Source: Acanthamoeba lenticulata (Eukaryota; Discosea; Longamoebia; Acanthamoebidae). Taken from it: 23,807 nt of DNA. Below are positions 23,684 through 23,807 of the stretch, in pieces (the first letter of the stretch is position 1; each line of letters begins with the position of its first letter). A model generated the notes under the pieces. It was not told where the DNA came from and made no database searches. It saw nothing but the letters and a program-made list of their open reading frames with translations. The stretch spans positions 1 through 23,807 of the forward strand of contig NAVB01002407.1 of NCBI GenBank assembly GCA_002179805.1, in the 5' to 3' direction. A program made the translations under genes and the position numbers.

Positions 23684-23807
23684 GCGCTCACTCGGGTGTG
23701 AGAGGGCCTTCAAACCCTCTCCTCCTCTTCTATGTCAATACCCCATCTCTCGGTTCCCGGAGTTCTCTCTCTCACCTAACTTCATGTTCCACAAGTAAGC
23801 CCAATAA
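23684..23807. other. 3' flank, pyrimidine-rich, no gene seen
   Basis: The last 124 bases contain the hairpin and then a C/T-rich stretch on the + strand, including a short CT run at 23765-23773. Base composition is clearly different from the gene. There is no AATAAA signal, no convincing promoter and no start of a further gene; the window ends before any neighbour can be identified. Confidence 0.6.
23700..23721 (+). terminator. Perfect 7-bp hairpin after the stop codon
   Basis: GAGAGGG (23700-23706) pairs perfectly with CCCTCTC (23715-23721) around an 8-base loop, starting 16 bases after the stop. No T-run follows, so it is not a standard bacterial intrinsic terminator. Hairpins just after stop codons are known to mark transcript 3' ends in some giant viruses (the mimivirus hairpin rule), and that is a plausible role here. 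It could also be chance, as the stem is short. Confidence 0.5.

Noticed and set aside
22460..23713. 417-codon antisense frame over the C-terminal end
   Set aside because: It mirrors the sense gene's codon bias (few stops on the reverse strand in GC-rich repeats), carries no recognisable domain, and runs across the post-stop hairpin.
23700..23735. Bacterial intrinsic terminator
   Set aside because: The hairpin is not followed by a run of T; the following bases are mixed C/T.
2..23807. Mobile element or transposon carrying the array
   Set aside because: No terminal inverted repeats, target duplications or transposase or integrase frames were found.

Overview
The window is almost entirely one protein-coding gene on the + strand. 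The reading frame is open from base 2 to a TAA stop at 23681-23683. That gives at least 7,893 residues, roughly 0.8 MDa, and the true start lies upstream. I see no introns, no frameshift, no second gene, no RNA gene and no mobile element. Residue numbers below count the codon at base 2 as residue 1.

The protein is a low-complexity but highly ordered repeat protein. Its basic element is a six-residue repeat (L-x-V-x-G-x alternating with [T/A/S]-x-[V/L/F]-x-x-[D/G]). This is the kind of pattern expected of a beta-solenoid or triple beta-helix fibre. Hexads pair into 12-residue repeats, and these are grouped into large units of almost exactly 120 residues (20 hexads, 360 bp). Each large unit opens with a signature close to VEKATSLG, which occurs 55 times between 860 and about 20330. 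Unit lengths that differ from 360 bp mostly differ by whole hexads.

Layout: 2-160 is a Gly/Asp-rich lead-in; 161-859 holds diverged hexads without the signature; 860-2194 holds four units of 333-336 bp; 2195-9433 is mostly 360-bp units of classes here named A and B, with the first D unit at 7274; 9434-11323 is a block with 378- and 396-bp units (class C'); 11324-19963 is 24 consecutive 360-bp units shuffling classes A, B, C and D; 19964-20305 is a closing 342-bp unit; 20306-23149 holds diverged hexads; 23150-23680 encodes an aromatic-rich, non-repetitive C-terminal domain of 177 residues. A perfect 7-bp hairpin lies 16 bases after the stop.

The array looks like one under active concerted evolution. 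The 3' core contains exact repeats of up to 371 bp, identical at synonymous sites too, and visibly mosaic units, while both ends are old and diverged. The likely role is a very long extracellular, surface or virion fibre with a terminal cap, but this is inferred from sequence pattern only.

Organism: the DNA is GC-rich, with codons favouring C and then T in third position, and AAG over AAA and GAG over GAA. The long intronless gene, eukaryote-like codon choice and post-stop hairpin would fit a GC-rich large DNA virus of protists. A protist or algal nuclear genome, or a bacterium with giant surface-protein genes, cannot be excluded. I do not recognise a named gene.
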